This document shows positions 42,301-51,300 of a stretch of 51,794 nucleotides of DNA, one piece after another (the stretch's first letter is position 1; each line of letters begins with the position of its first letter). Source of the DNA: Candidatus Howiella intestinavium (lineage in GTDB: Bacteria; Bacillota; Clostridia; Oscillospirales; Acutalibacteraceae); contig CAJFVX010000064.1 of NCBI GenBank assembly GCA_904420585.1, forward strand, positions 1 to 51,794, given 5' to 3'. A model generated the notes under the pieces. That model had not been told where the DNA came from, made no database searches, and saw nothing but the letters and a program-made list of their open reading frames with translations. A program made the position numbers and the translations under genes.

Positions 42301-43749
42301 TTCGGCTTTGGAGGAATAACCATGCCGGAAACCCAGCAGGCCGTAGCCGGAAATCTCTACTTCGCGGGTATCCACCAGCTGGTCGTCGATATAGGTGGCT
42401 ACCGTCGTGCCGGTAACTTCTATACGCATTACATGGGGAGCGTTGCGTTCGCTCCAGGGCACGTACTCCGAAATATCCACATCGCCCAAAGAACTGGGAT
42501 GACCGTCCCGCCAGATGTGGGGGCGGAAGATAATATGTTCTTCTGATGCGCGGTCGGTGATGTTAAACTGCCACATCAGGAAATCCTTACGGTTTTTAGC
42601 ACCAAAAATCACGCCGGCGCCGCCCTGTTCTGTAGTGAATTTCCATTCCACCGTATAATTCTGCACAGCATCAGAGGTATCCTCTTCCGCCTCTGCCGTC
42701 TGCCAGACCATTTCCCCACCGGAATAGGTGGCGGTCAGCCAGCCGTCGGCCACGCTGGCCCGGGTCCCCAAGTCAAAGGGAACACTGTTGGCATCCGAGA
42801 AATCCGTTTCAAACAGGACGCTCCCGTCGGAAGCGGTGGCCTTAATATAATCATAGGAAGAACGTTCGGCTGTGCTGCCGTCGCCCGTTCCGTGCCGGAA
42901 GCCGATAAGGCCGAAATTCTGGATGGGAATGTCCCGGGTATCCACCAGCTGGTCGTCGATGTAGGTGGCCACGGTAGCCCCCGTCACCTCAATGCGCATG
43001 GTGTGGGCGTCGTTCCGGGACTCCCAGGGGATAACATCAGTGATGTCCACCGACGCGATCTGAGAGGGATTGCCGTCCGTCCAGACATGGGGATTGAAGG
43101 TTACCCGCTGGTTGGCGGTGTCATTGATACCAATCTGCCACATGTTGAAGTTGCGTTCGTCCCGTGCGCCGAAGGCCACGCCGCCGGCCCAGTGCTCAAT
43201 CCGGAAACTGTATTCCAGCGTGTAATCGGCAACCGCATCGGCAACTTCAATCTCCGCCTCATCTTCATCGGAGGTGATCCAGGACGCGCCGTCCCAGTCG
43301 TCGGCCGTGAGCAGTCCCACACCGAACTTGGCCGGTTCAGATTCCGCCGAACCGCCCTGATTGTCCCAGGCCATTACCTTCCAATAATAATCGGTGGCCG
43401 CAGTAAAATCCCCTTCATAAGGGATGGCCGTGGTGGCGTCGCTGTGAACCTTTCCGCTGTCCCAGGCGTCATACTCTCCGGCCTCCAGCTTCTCTTCGCT
43501 GGTAGATACGACAATCTGATAGTCGGTCTGCCGAATATCCCGCACCGCAGCGTCCAGCTTCCAGGACAGCAGCGGGGAAGTCTGGTCGATGACTTCGGGA
43601 TTTTCCAAATACTCGCAGGCTAAATCATAGACGCGCAGGCCTGTGTCGGCCGTTTCGGCCCCTACCGAAGCAGGCAGGGAGGTCGCACCCATCACCATGG
43701 CTCCCGTCAGAACGGCGGCCAGCAAGGATTTGGCTCTCCTTTTCAACAT
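39370..43749 (-). CDS. Secreted GH78 alpha-L-rhamnosidase with nested lectin-like modules and dockerin
   Basis: 1,459 residues. Signal peptide MLKRRAKSLLAAVLTGAM to about residue 31 (SVGA). An N-terminal Ig-like domain is followed by the GH78 N-domain (AKIYSSALGVYEMHINGQRV), which is interrupted between SWITSD and RKSF by two tandem modules of about 175 residues (MWQIGINDT/FNPHVW and MWQFNITDR/FRPHIW) resembling CBM67. The (alpha/alpha)6 barrel shows DCPQRDERRGYTGD with general acid E880 and TIWERWDS with base E1148. A C-terminal sandwich, a Big2-type domain and a dockerin (GDLNKSRTVDIQDVM, then GGDMDIAITDVM) follow. It releases terminal rhamnose from pectic or other glycans. Both dockerin calcium loops are degenerate. 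ATG 43749 has AAAGGAG 10 bases upstream; a more 5' ATG would spoil the signal peptide. Confidence 0.93.
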   Translation of the reverse strand: MLKRRAKSLLAAVLTGAMVMGATSLPASVGAETADTGLRVYDLACEYLENPEVIDQTSPLLSWKLDAAVRDIRQTDYQIVVSTSEEKLEAGEYDAWDSGKVHSDATTAIPYEGDFTAATDYYWKVMAWDNQGGSAESEPAKFGVGLLTADDWDGASWITSDEDEAEIEVADAVADYTLEYSFRIEHWAGGVAFGARDERNFNMWQIGINDTANQRVTFNPHVWTDGNPSQIASVDITDVIPWESRNDAHTMRIEVTGATVATYIDDQLVDTRDIPIQNFGLIGFRHGTGDGSTAERSSYDYIKATASDGSVLFETDFSDANSVPFDLGTRASVADGWLTATYSGGEMVWQTAEAEEDTSDAVQNYTVEWKFTTEQGGAGVIFGAKNRKDFLMWQFNITDRASEEHIIFRPHIWRDGHPSSLGDVDISEYVPWSERNAPHVMRIEVTGTTVATYIDDQLVDTREVEISGYGLLGFRHGYSSKAERSSVDYIRATTPDGTVLFSDDFDDPMTIHFTNGTITDGMLQVGYDRGGEICLQVTPTTSLMRKSFATEDKEIVRAKIYSSALGVYEMHINGQRVGEDYLAPGSTDYFIRVQYQGYDVTDLVKQGEDNVWGVLVAPGWFSGKIGLTSQTYSTGTGFIGRMVIDYADGTSESIITDTSWKYTDPFVTGGDIIDGENYDASKELGGSPEGYATTAVSDADWKNTYIRNRDVDDWNLTAQVDPAVRITGELPAQKVWEKDGVILVDFGQNFAGVIRVNLRAEPGTNIRIRYGEALDANGNLDVENLRDARATDYYIMGEAGEGVYQPRFTYHGFRYAEITGMDIADLTTEDIVGLPMNSDLTMTSTFESSNDMVNQLYSNVLWSQRSNYISVPTDCPQRDERRGYTGDAQVFVRAGTYNMDSVAFYRKFLIDVRDAQHDDGAITDIAPTIGFGHAGNPAWADGGIICPWTIYRQYGDVRILLENYEMMEKYMDFLDSKQNGYILSHGIYGDWLCVNENTEPALMQTAYYGYVASLMVQISDVLLEETGDRTYNDKSEKYAELFENIKAAFNRAYVKADGTVGEGSQAAYVLALAFDLLDEDMRQTAADKLAENIRNHQNHLTVGFTAISRLCPTLSRYGYSDLAYTLLTNTTYPSWGYSIGRGATTIWERWDSCKEDGTIDYDNDKAGMNSLNHYAFGSVVEWMFTDMLGIELSDEAAGFKEFVLQPEPYVNEAQNISYAKGTYDSIRGTITSDWSFDEDGDLVYKTTVPANTTATLYLPVDERAVVYEGAVRAADAEGVTFLRYEDGKAIYELASGSYRFALKPAEGAIETITVSADMNFAVPSKTLQLQAKVTTTGDMDPSVTWSVTGSESGTFIGPNGMLTVASDETAEYLTITATSTADPSVSGSLELDIYPLGDLNKSRTVDIQDVMALCRVIARKAADQEPTEEEIFLGSLGGDMDIAITDVMALCRVLARNSQ

Positions 43750-43819
43750 AGATTTTACACTCCTTTTCCGACTGTGTTGTAAGCGGGAAGGATCCTTGCC
43801 ATCCCGCACTGACACATAT

Positions 43820-43848
43820 ATTATAGCGCAGTTCAACCGACATGTCTA
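43820..43848 (-). promoter_or_regulatory. Promoter of the GH78 gene
   Basis: Minus strand: TAGACA (43848-43843), 17 bases, perfect TATAAT (43825-43820). It lies about 70 bases before the ATG at 43749. Confidence 0.75.
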
Positions 43849-44027
43849 TATCTGCGCGCAAGAATGAAAAACATGCATAAAACAGCAATCATTAAATCAA
43901 AAATAATCAAATATGCACATTGGAATAGGGCGAATAGACAGTTTCATACATATTGCAAAGAAAGGGACAAACGTAAGCTGTTCTAAGCTAAAAGAGCGGC
44001 GTTTAGGCCGGAAAAGGAGGAAAAAGT

Positions 44028-44570
44028 ATGCGGCAAAAAAAGAATGCTTTCGGTATGGATTTAATCCGGGCGGCTGGTTTCCCGCTGCAGGCGGCTGAAG
44101 CCGTCTGTGCACGGAAAACCGATCCGGCAGGCCTATACAGACAGTCGGCATTGTATTATGCCAGCTTCTGTGAAAAGGTCGACCGAGCCTTTGTCACCCC
44201 TTTGGATCGCAGGGATCTGTTAGAAATGGCATCTGGTTTTCACCGCCTTACCGGCCGGATTTCCAGGCTGCCCGCATCTGTTTTCCCGGAGGCGGGTTCT
44301 TATCTTTTGGGCATGTGCCGTGCGCTTCGGGAGGCTCTGGTGCATTGGCGGCCTTTTGGCTGCAAGACCAATGCCATGGGACTCTATTTGCAGAAGGCCT
44401 GGGACTGTGCAGCCAAAGGGATAGAGACGGCCGATTGGAAGGCTGTTCGGTGGAGCATACCCGCCGTATGGATAAAGGCGGCAGACGGACTTATTCATTT
44501 GGAAGCCTGTTTCCAATGCGGCAGCGAACTGGCTGATCTTATCCGCCGCATACAGATTCAAAATGGCTGA
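44028..44570 (+). CDS. Divergent DUF47 (PhoU-like) protein
   Basis: 180 residues, all-helical in appearance. The stretch FCEKVDRAFVTPLDRRDLLE at residues 47-66 matches the core of DUF47 proteins (a TFITPFDREDI-type motif), and the later helix GLYLQKAWDCAAKGIETADW fits the second PhoU-like repeat. DUF47 proteins are about 205 residues and usually accompany a Pit phosphate permease; this one is shorter and has no such neighbour. The role may be regulation of phosphate uptake, but here that is only a family-based guess. The start has AAAAGGAGG 8 bases upstream. The promoter is not clear. It lies between two secreted glycosidase genes that have their own promoters. Confidence 0.65.
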   Translation: MRQKKNAFGMDLIRAAGFPLQAAEAVCARKTDPAGLYRQSALYYASFCEKVDRAFVTPLDRRDLLEMASGFHRLTGRISRLPASVFPEAGSYLLGMCRALREALVHWRPFGCKTNAMGLYLQKAWDCAAKGIETADWKAVRWSIPAVWIKAADGLIHLEACFQCGSELADLIRRIQIQNG

Positions 44571-44628
44571 ATCTGTTCTCCGCTCCACTATTTGTATGTT
44601 ATATGCAATGAAAGAAAACATAAATACA

Positions 44629-44641
44629 ATTGAAATTCAAT
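44629..44641. promoter_or_regulatory. Palindrome over the GH67 -35 box
   Basis: ATTGAA-A-TTCAAT, a perfect 13-base dyad that overlaps the -35 hexamer of the GH67 promoter. It is a candidate operator. No regulator for it is in the window. Confidence 0.5.
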
Positions 44642-44658
44642 GAAACGATATATATAAT
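44630..44658 (+). promoter_or_regulatory. Sigma-A promoter of the GH67 gene
   Basis: TTGAAA (44630-44635), 17 bases, perfect TATAAT (44653-44658). The GH67 ATG lies at 44696. Confidence 0.82.
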
Positions 44659-44695
44659 ATCAACAAATAAAGGAGTCGTATGGGAGGGAAATATC

Positions 44696-47600
44696 ATGCG
44701 TGTATTAGGCAGATTTTCAGCTATGCTCATGGCTGCCTTACTGACATGCGGACTTTTCGCCGTGCCGGCGCCGACTGCTTTGGCAGATGAGCCGGCAGAC
44801 GAGGACGGTTCGGCACTTTGGCTGCGATATACCGCCATTGAGCGGGGGATGTACAAGGAAGAGTTGGCCGGTTTTGCCGGCGCTATCGTCCTGCAGGAGT
44901 CCGGTCAGGTGCTCACCACGGCGGCGGAAGAGCTGCAGGCCGGACTTGCCTCTTTCCTGGGAGAACAGCCGTCTATAGTGGAAACGTCTGAAGCCGAGAA
45001 AGGCATCCTTCTGGGCACAGGCGCCAATCCGGAAGTGGCCCGGGCTGTAGGAGAGGATACGCTGGAGGCCCTGGGAGAGGAAGGGTATGCTATCCGCACA
45101 GTCGCTCAGGGTGATGCGGACATATTGGTAGTGGCCGGCGGCGGAGAAAAAGGGGTGCTGTACGGCGTCTTCCGCCTGCTGGAGCATATCCAGTGCCGCC
45201 GCCCGCTGGAAAACATGGATTTGACCAGCCGGCCGGCCATCCAGTGGCGTGTACTGGATCAGTGGGACAACTGGGATGGCTCTATTGAAAGGGGCTATGC
45301 GGGAAAGTCCATCTATCAGTGGTCCGAACTGCCCGGCACAGTGGATGAACGGTATACGGCCTTTGCCAGGGCCAACGCCTCGGTGGGCATCAACACCATC
45401 GTCATCAACAATGTAAATACCCAGTTTGATTACCTGCGGTCGGAAAACCTGGCCAAGGTCGCAGCCATCGCCGATGCATTCCGGAATTATGGTATCCGGC
45501 TGGCCCTTTCTGTCAGATTTGACAGCCCCATGGGTTTAGGCGGGTTATCCTCCGCCGATCCACTGGATGAAGATGTCGTCCGGTGGTGGGAGGATAAAAT
45601 AGAGGAGGTTTATTCCTATATTCCAGACTTCGCCGGCGTCTTGGTCAAAGCGGACTCCGAGGGTCAGCCCGGCCCCTCCCAGTACGGCCGCACCCACGCC
45701 GATGGCGCCAATATGTTCGCAAAAATTTTGGAGCCGCACAACGGAATCGTCATGTGGCGCACCTTTGTCTACGGTGCGGCGGCGGCCGAAATATCTTCGG
45801 ACATTACCCTGCATCAGTACGGCTTCTTCAAGCCTCTGGACGGCCGGTTTGCCGACAATGTGGTGGTGCAGAATAAGAACGGTCCCCGGGACTTCCTGCC
45901 TCGGGAACCGGTGGCCCCCTTAATCGGCGGCATGGAGCAGACCAACGTGGGATTGGAACTGCAAATCACCCAGGAGTATACCGGCCAGTCCACCCACTTG
46001 TGCTATCTTGTGCCCATGTGGAAGGAGTATCTGTCCTTTGACACCAAAACCAACTCGCCCTATGCCGATACCTCACAGGGAACCACGGTGGATAAAGTCA
46101 TAGACGGAACGGTTTACAACCGGCCGGTGAGCCTCATAGCCGGTGTGGCCAACATCGGCAGCGACACCAACTGGACACGGCTGGAGCTGGCCCAGGCAAA
46201 CTGGTATGGATTCGGCCGCCTGGCCTGGGATCCCACGTCCGATGCGGATACCATTACAAAAGACTGGATCGCCTTGACCTTTGGACAGGACGAGGAGGTA
46301 TCGGCCTGCCTAAAGAGCCTGCTGGACGCATCCTGGGAAATCTACCAGTCCTACACCTCCCCTTATGCAATGGGCATGACCATGGATTCCTCCCATTTCA
46401 GCCCCGACCTTTCCACCCGCAATCGGAACGGGTATATCGTGGTTGACGAGGAGGGGATTGGCCACAACCGGAATTCCAGCGGTTCCACCGACCTGACCGC
46501 CCAGTATTTCCCTGAGGTGCAGGCCATGTTTGATAACCCGGATACCTGCCCAGAGGAATTGCTCTGCTGGTTCCATCACGTACCCTACGACCGGATTATG
46601 TCCAACGGGAAAACCATGATACAAAGCCTGTACGACGGCTTCTATGAAGGGGCCGAGCAGGTCACCGAAATGCGGACGGCCTTTGCCGGTCTTAAAGGAA
46701 AAATCGATAATGCCCGCTGGAACCGGATCGACCAGAGTTTTGCAGAACAGGAAACCGAGTCTATAAAGTGGCGGGATGCTATGGCCGCCTTTCTCTATCA
46801 GGCTTCCGGCATCGCCGACCAGGGAGATCGGCGGGATGCGGCCTCTCTGAAAAGCCTGATTGAGCGATATACCGATGAACTGGCGTTTATCACTCCCGAG
46901 CGGTACGATGCGCAAAAAATTGCAGCCTTCTCAGAGGCTCTGGATGCCGCCCGGACGGTTTTGGACACGTCGCCCGATCAGACGGCAGCCCGTTCGGCCT
47001 GCGATGCTCTGGACGCCGCTTTTGAAACCCTCTATCGCTCAGGTGAGGACGGCAGGGCAAACCTCGCTTACCGCAAACCGGTGCGGGCCACAGTGCAGGG
47101 CAGCGCCTCGCAGGTAGAATCCACCCATGTAGCCTCTGACGCAAACGACGGCCTGCTTTCCACACGGGTCAATGCCGTGGGGGATTTATACCCCATGGAG
47201 TGGACGGTGGATTTGGAGGCGATCTGTACGCTGGAGCGAGTGCGTGTTCTATGGTACGATGGGAACAGCCATGGTGATAAGAAGCGTACCTATACCTTCT
47301 CTGTGTCGGCCAGCACGGACGGTAAAAATTATACGGAACTATACAGTGGTGATAACAGCGCCGATCAGTCTGTCAGCAATCTGGAAGTTGCGGGGCAGGG
47401 GCGGTATCTGCGCCTGACGGTCACCTCCGGCACAGTAGGCAGGCCTTCCTTCTGGGAGGTACAGGTATACGGAGAGTCCCTTACGGATTGGACCGAACTG
47501 GAAAGGGCTATGGAAGAGGCTCAGGCGCTGGACGCATCCGACTACACAGCCGAAAGCTGGGCGGTGCTGGAGGAGGCTCTAGCGACGGCCGGCGAACTGC

Positions 47601-48088
47601 CTGAAACGGCCGGGCAGACGGAAGTGGACGCTGCCGCAGCAGCCATCCGAAGAGCCATTGATGGCTTACAGCTGGCTGCTTTGCCCGCTGTAGATCGGAC
47701 GGAGCTGGAGATTGCCATAAAGGAGGCCCAGGCTCTTAAAGCAGCTGATTATACAGCCGAAAGCTGGGCAGCGCTGGAGAAAGCCTTAGCCGGGGCCGAT
47801 AAATTGCCCCAAACAGCAGGGCAGACAGAGGTAGATGCCGCAGCAGCGGCCATCCGGGCAGCCATTGATGACTTACAGCCAGCTGGGGTAACGGTTGTAA
47901 AAGGGGACATGGATAAAAACGGTATGGTAGACATACGCGACATTATGGCAGCATGCAGGGTTTTAGCGCGAAAAAACACCGGCAGCAACCCCGGCACGGA
48001 GGAACTTCTGTACGGTGACATGACGGGGGATGGGAAAATCGCTATTGACGACATTATGGCAATTTGCAGGGTGATAGCTTTACAGTGA
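44696..48088 (+). CDS. Secreted GH67 alpha-glucuronidase with discoidin, FIVAR-like and dockerin modules
   Basis: 1,130 residues. The signal peptide ends near residue 29 (PTALADEP). The GH67 N-domain begins LWLRYTAIERGMYKE. The barrel shows DQWDNWDGSIERGYAGKSIY, acid E322 in LVKADSEGQPGP, and the paired bases in NGPRDFLPREP and ELQITQEYTGQ, all conserved. Family members remove 4-O-methyl-glucuronic acid from the non-reducing end of xylo-oligosaccharides and are mostly cytoplasmic. This one is exported. C-terminal additions are a discoidin-like module (YRKPVRATVQGS to FWEVQVYGE), two FIVAR repeats (DYTAESWAVLEEALATA, DYTAESWAALEKALAGA) and a dockerin (GDMDKNGMVDIRDIM, GDMTGDGKIAIDDIM). ATG 44696 has GGGAGGGAA upstream. 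It is a single-gene unit with its own terminator. Confidence 0.93.
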   Translation: MRVLGRFSAMLMAALLTCGLFAVPAPTALADEPADEDGSALWLRYTAIERGMYKEELAGFAGAIVLQESGQVLTTAAEELQAGLASFLGEQPSIVETSEAEKGILLGTGANPEVARAVGEDTLEALGEEGYAIRTVAQGDADILVVAGGGEKGVLYGVFRLLEHIQCRRPLENMDLTSRPAIQWRVLDQWDNWDGSIERGYAGKSIYQWSELPGTVDERYTAFARANASVGINTIVINNVNTQFDYLRSENLAKVAAIADAFRNYGIRLALSVRFDSPMGLGGLSSADPLDEDVVRWWEDKIEEVYSYIPDFAGVLVKADSEGQPGPSQYGRTHADGANMFAKILEPHNGIVMWRTFVYGAAAAEISSDITLHQYGFFKPLDGRFADNVVVQNKNGPRDFLPREPVAPLIGGMEQTNVGLELQITQEYTGQSTHLCYLVPMWKEYLSFDTKTNSPYADTSQGTTVDKVIDGTVYNRPVSLIAGVANIGSDTNWTRLELAQANWYGFGRLAWDPTSDADTITKDWIALTFGQDEEVSACLKSLLDASWEIYQSYTSPYAMGMTMDSSHFSPDLSTRNRNGYIVVDEEGIGHNRNSSGSTDLTAQYFPEVQAMFDNPDTCPEELLCWFHHVPYDRIMSNGKTMIQSLYDGFYEGAEQVTEMRTAFAGLKGKIDNARWNRIDQSFAEQETESIKWRDAMAAFLYQASGIADQGDRRDAASLKSLIERYTDELAFITPERYDAQKIAAFSEALDAARTVLDTSPDQTAARSACDALDAAFETLYRSGEDGRANLAYRKPVRATVQGSASQVESTHVASDANDGLLSTRVNAVGDLYPMEWTVDLEAICTLERVRVLWYDGNSHGDKKRTYTFSVSASTDGKNYTELYSGDNSADQSVSNLEVAGQGRYLRLTVTSGTVGRPSFWEVQVYGESLTDWTELERAMEEAQALDASDYTAESWAVLEEALATAGELPETAGQTEVDAAAAAIRRAIDGLQLAALPAVDRTELEIAIKEAQALKAADYTAESWAALEKALAGADKLPQTAGQTEVDAAAAAIRAAIDDLQPAGVTVVKGDMDKNGMVDIRDIMAACRVLARKNTGSNPGTEELLYGDMTGDGKIAIDDIMAICRVIALQ

Positions 48089-48119
48089 TGCTAGGATAAC
48101 CGGCTGATAACAGAAGTAT

Positions 48120-48151
48120 AAAAAGAGGGCGTCTGCGGACGCTCTCTTTTT
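48120..48151 (+). terminator. Rho-independent terminator after GH67
   Basis: AAAAAGAGGGCGTC (48120-48133), loop TGCG, GACGCTCTCTTTTT (48138-48151), with one G-T pair and a built-in T-run. Confidence 0.92.
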
Positions 48152-48213
48152 GACTTTATGTACTATGTACAACTTTATCTCTTGTGTATTTTATAGAATT
48201 TATGCAGTCTGCA

Positions 48214-48242
48214 TTGACAAACCTCATAAAATGTGATACAGT
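48214..48242 (+). promoter_or_regulatory. Promoter of the GH51 gene
   Basis: TTGACA (48214-48219), 17 bases, TACAGT (48237-48242), with TG one base before the -10. An operator-like array begins three bases downstream. Confidence 0.75.
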
Positions 48243-48244
48243 GC

Positions 48245-48283
48245 CATTAACGATAACATTAACGTTAATCAGAAACGTTAATG
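48245..48283. promoter_or_regulatory. Four half-site operator array
   Basis: CATTAACG occurs at 48245 and 48257 pointing right. Its complement CGTTAAT occurs at 48263 and CGTTAATG at 48276 pointing left. The centre is the perfect palindrome ATTAACGTTAAT (48258-48269). The array covers the expected transcription start of the GH51 gene. The AACGTT centre fits a LacI-type regulator; the one encoded at 3850 has a different site, so another regulator is implied. Confidence 0.75.
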
Positions 48284-48326
48284 TTTGGTGAAAGGTATAA
48301 ATTACAAAGAGATGGAGGCGCAATTT

Positions 48327-51300
48327 ATGAAGACAAAGCAGAAACTGCGCGCGCTGCTTAGTTCAGTGCTGGCCGTTTCGGTGGCAGCGGTTTCCCTGCC
48401 GGCAGCCCTTGCTGCTGACGGTGCGGAAAACGGCCTGTGGGCAGAATACTACAGCGGGCGCGACTGCGACACGTTTGTGACAAGCACCAGGGAAGAGACT
48501 GTGGATCATATCTGGACAGACAGCAGCCTGCCCCTGGGGATGGACAGTGTGGAGGAATTCTCCGTCCGCTGGACCGGCAACATTGTGGCAGAGGAGGCGG
48601 GGGCCTACACCATTTATACCAATGTGGACGATGGCCTGCAGCTCTATATCGACGGCGAGCTGGTTATCAGCGACGGTGGCCCGCACACACCGGTAGAGTC
48701 ATCAGCCAGCTTTAACTGGGAGGCCGGCAGCGTACACAGCATCCGAATGGAATATTACAACGGAGAATTAGGCGGCACCATGCAGCTCATGTGGTCCACT
48801 CCTTCCTCCGGTAAGACGGTTATCCCGGAGAAGAACCTGACACTGACCGACGAGGCCGCTGTGGATTGGATTATCGGTGAGGATACCATCGCGGCTGAAG
48901 GACATATTTACTGGGAAGATACGGCGACCTATACCATTGTGCTGGAAAGCTATGATGAGGACGGCACGCTGGTGGATAGTGTGGAAACACGGCGGCCCCG
49001 GGGGGAGCCTTCTATCTGGGAGTCTGATACGCTTACCTATGCGGAAGGCATGACCTACAAGGCTTATATGACCGACAGAGGCGGAAATAAGATTTCGCCC
49101 GTTGTGGAGAAACTCTACGGTGTAGATGCTTATTTAGACGTGGATGCTTCCAATGTTGTAGGCGAGGTAAGTCCTTATCTGTACGGTGCCTGTATGGAAG
49201 ACGTCAACCATGAGCTGTACGGCGGCATCTGGTCCCAGATGGTTTACGGGGAGAGTTTTGCCGAGCCCTCTTCCTCTGCCGCAGCCGGGTTTGCGCCGGC
49301 AGGCGGGGAGTGGAAGACCGCTGTAGAAGATGGTGAGACGATCATTACAGTGGCCAGGCAGGACAACGGGCCCAAAATGGTATTGGATGATACCGACTGT
49401 GAAAGCGGCATGTTTTCGGCTGATGTCTGGTTTGAAGGAGACGGCCCGGTGGGCTTTATCGTGAAGACCAGCCAGGCGGCCCCTGGAGCTGACAATTTTT
49501 ATGGCTACGAGGTGGGCCTGATGAACGGCCAGGTCAAGGTAGCCCGCCATGAAAATAATTACGACGCCTCCAGCGAAAGGTTCTATGCCAGCAGCGATAT
49601 CCGGCCGGGCGCCTGGGTCAACCTGAAGGTGGAGACTACCCGGGACAATATTGCGGTATATGTGAATAACGTGAAGCTGGGCGATTATCCCACAGTTGCA
49701 TCCGTGACGTCCGGCTCCATGGCCCTGCGGGCCTGGAACGGCGCGGGCAAGTATAAGAATTTCCAGTTCCAGGCCGCCGGCGGGGAACTGCAGAACATCG
49801 CCATCCCCACCTTCGATAAATTTGTCAGCGGTATGTGGGAATCGGTGGAACGAGGCACAGCGGAAGGTACCTGGGCTCTGGACAAAAGCGCCCCCTATAC
49901 CAAAAACCTGACCTCCACTGGCGCTCAAAGCCAGGAAATCAACTTTGTATCGGGCGAAGGGGCCATTGGCGTAAACAACATGGGCCTGAACCGGAAGGGC
50001 ATGAACTTTGAGGCGAACAAGGAGTATGAGGGCTACGTCTACATCCGCTCGGAAGATGCGGCGGAAGTGTATGTAGTGTTGGAAAGTGCCGACGGAAGCG
50101 TACAGTACGACGAGACGAAGCTGGAGGTAGCAGGCGGCAGCGAGTGGGCCAAATACAGCTTTACCATCACGCCTGACGCCAAGGATGCGGCCGGCCGCAT
50201 GAGCATCGAACTGCGGCAGCCGGGCAGCGTGGACTTGGCCTATGCCTTCCTGCAGCCGGGAGAGTGGGGCCGGTATAAGGGCCTCCCGGTGCGCAAGGAT
50301 GTGGCCGAGAAGCTGGAGGAGCAGAATGTCAGCATCCTGCGGTTCGGCGGCTGTATGGCTAATGCAGGTGATTACAAATGGAAAAACATGCTGGGAGCGC
50401 CGGAGGATCGGCCTACTTATACCGGGTGGTGGTACGGCTATTCCAGCTTCGGCTTCGGCATCATCGAGTTTCTGGATCTCTGCGAGGCCCTGGGCGTCAT
50501 CGGCGTACCGGACTTCAGCAGCTACGAATCCGCACAGGATATGGCCGACTTCATGGACTTTGCCACCGGTACGGACGAGAGCAACGAATGGGTACAGCTG
50601 CGTATCGAAATGGGGCATCCCGAACCTTACAACCTGCCCTATTTGGAATTCGGCAATGAAGAAAAGGTGAATGAAAGCTATGCGGCCCGCTTTAATGCGG
50701 TCGCCCCTTCCATTTGGGAAAAGGATGAGGATATTATCCTGATTGTAGGCGATTTTGGCTATGGCGACGTTATCACGGATCCCAATAATCTCACCAACAC
50801 AGCAGGGGGCATCACCAACCTGAACGGTCGTAAATCCATGCTGGAACTGGCCAAAGAACATGGCCGCACCATATATTTTGATGTGCATATCTGGACGGAC
50901 ACCCCGCACTCTACGCCGAATTTTGTAGAGGTGTTGGGCAGCCTGTACGACGCGTTGCACGAGGTCTGCCCGGGTACGGATGCCAAGCTGGTTATTTTTG
51001 AATACAATGCCAATATTCACGAATTCAACCGAGCGCTGGGCAATGCCTTCGCCACCATCGAAACAGAAAAGAACAGTGATATTTTTGCCATTGTCTGCTC
51101 GGCCAATAGTCTGCAGGTAGACGGCCATAACGACAACGGATGGGATCAGGGCCTCGTGTTCATGAACAACGATTCCGCCTGGCTGCAGCCCCCGGCCTAT
51201 ATGACCCAGATGGGCCATAATAGCTATCAGCCCAATCTGCTGGAGGGTACGCTGGACCGGGAAATCGTCGATATGAATTATTCGGCCTCTATCAGCGAAG

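Noticed and set aside
40795..42546. 583-codon frame opposite GH78
   Set aside because: Antisense to the GH78 catalytic and nested modules, with no ribosome site or domain.
49134..51218. 694-codon antisense frame opposite GH51
   Set aside because: The plus strand has an uninterrupted PA14-GH51 frame with signal peptide and catalytic motifs. The antisense frame shows no recognisable protein.
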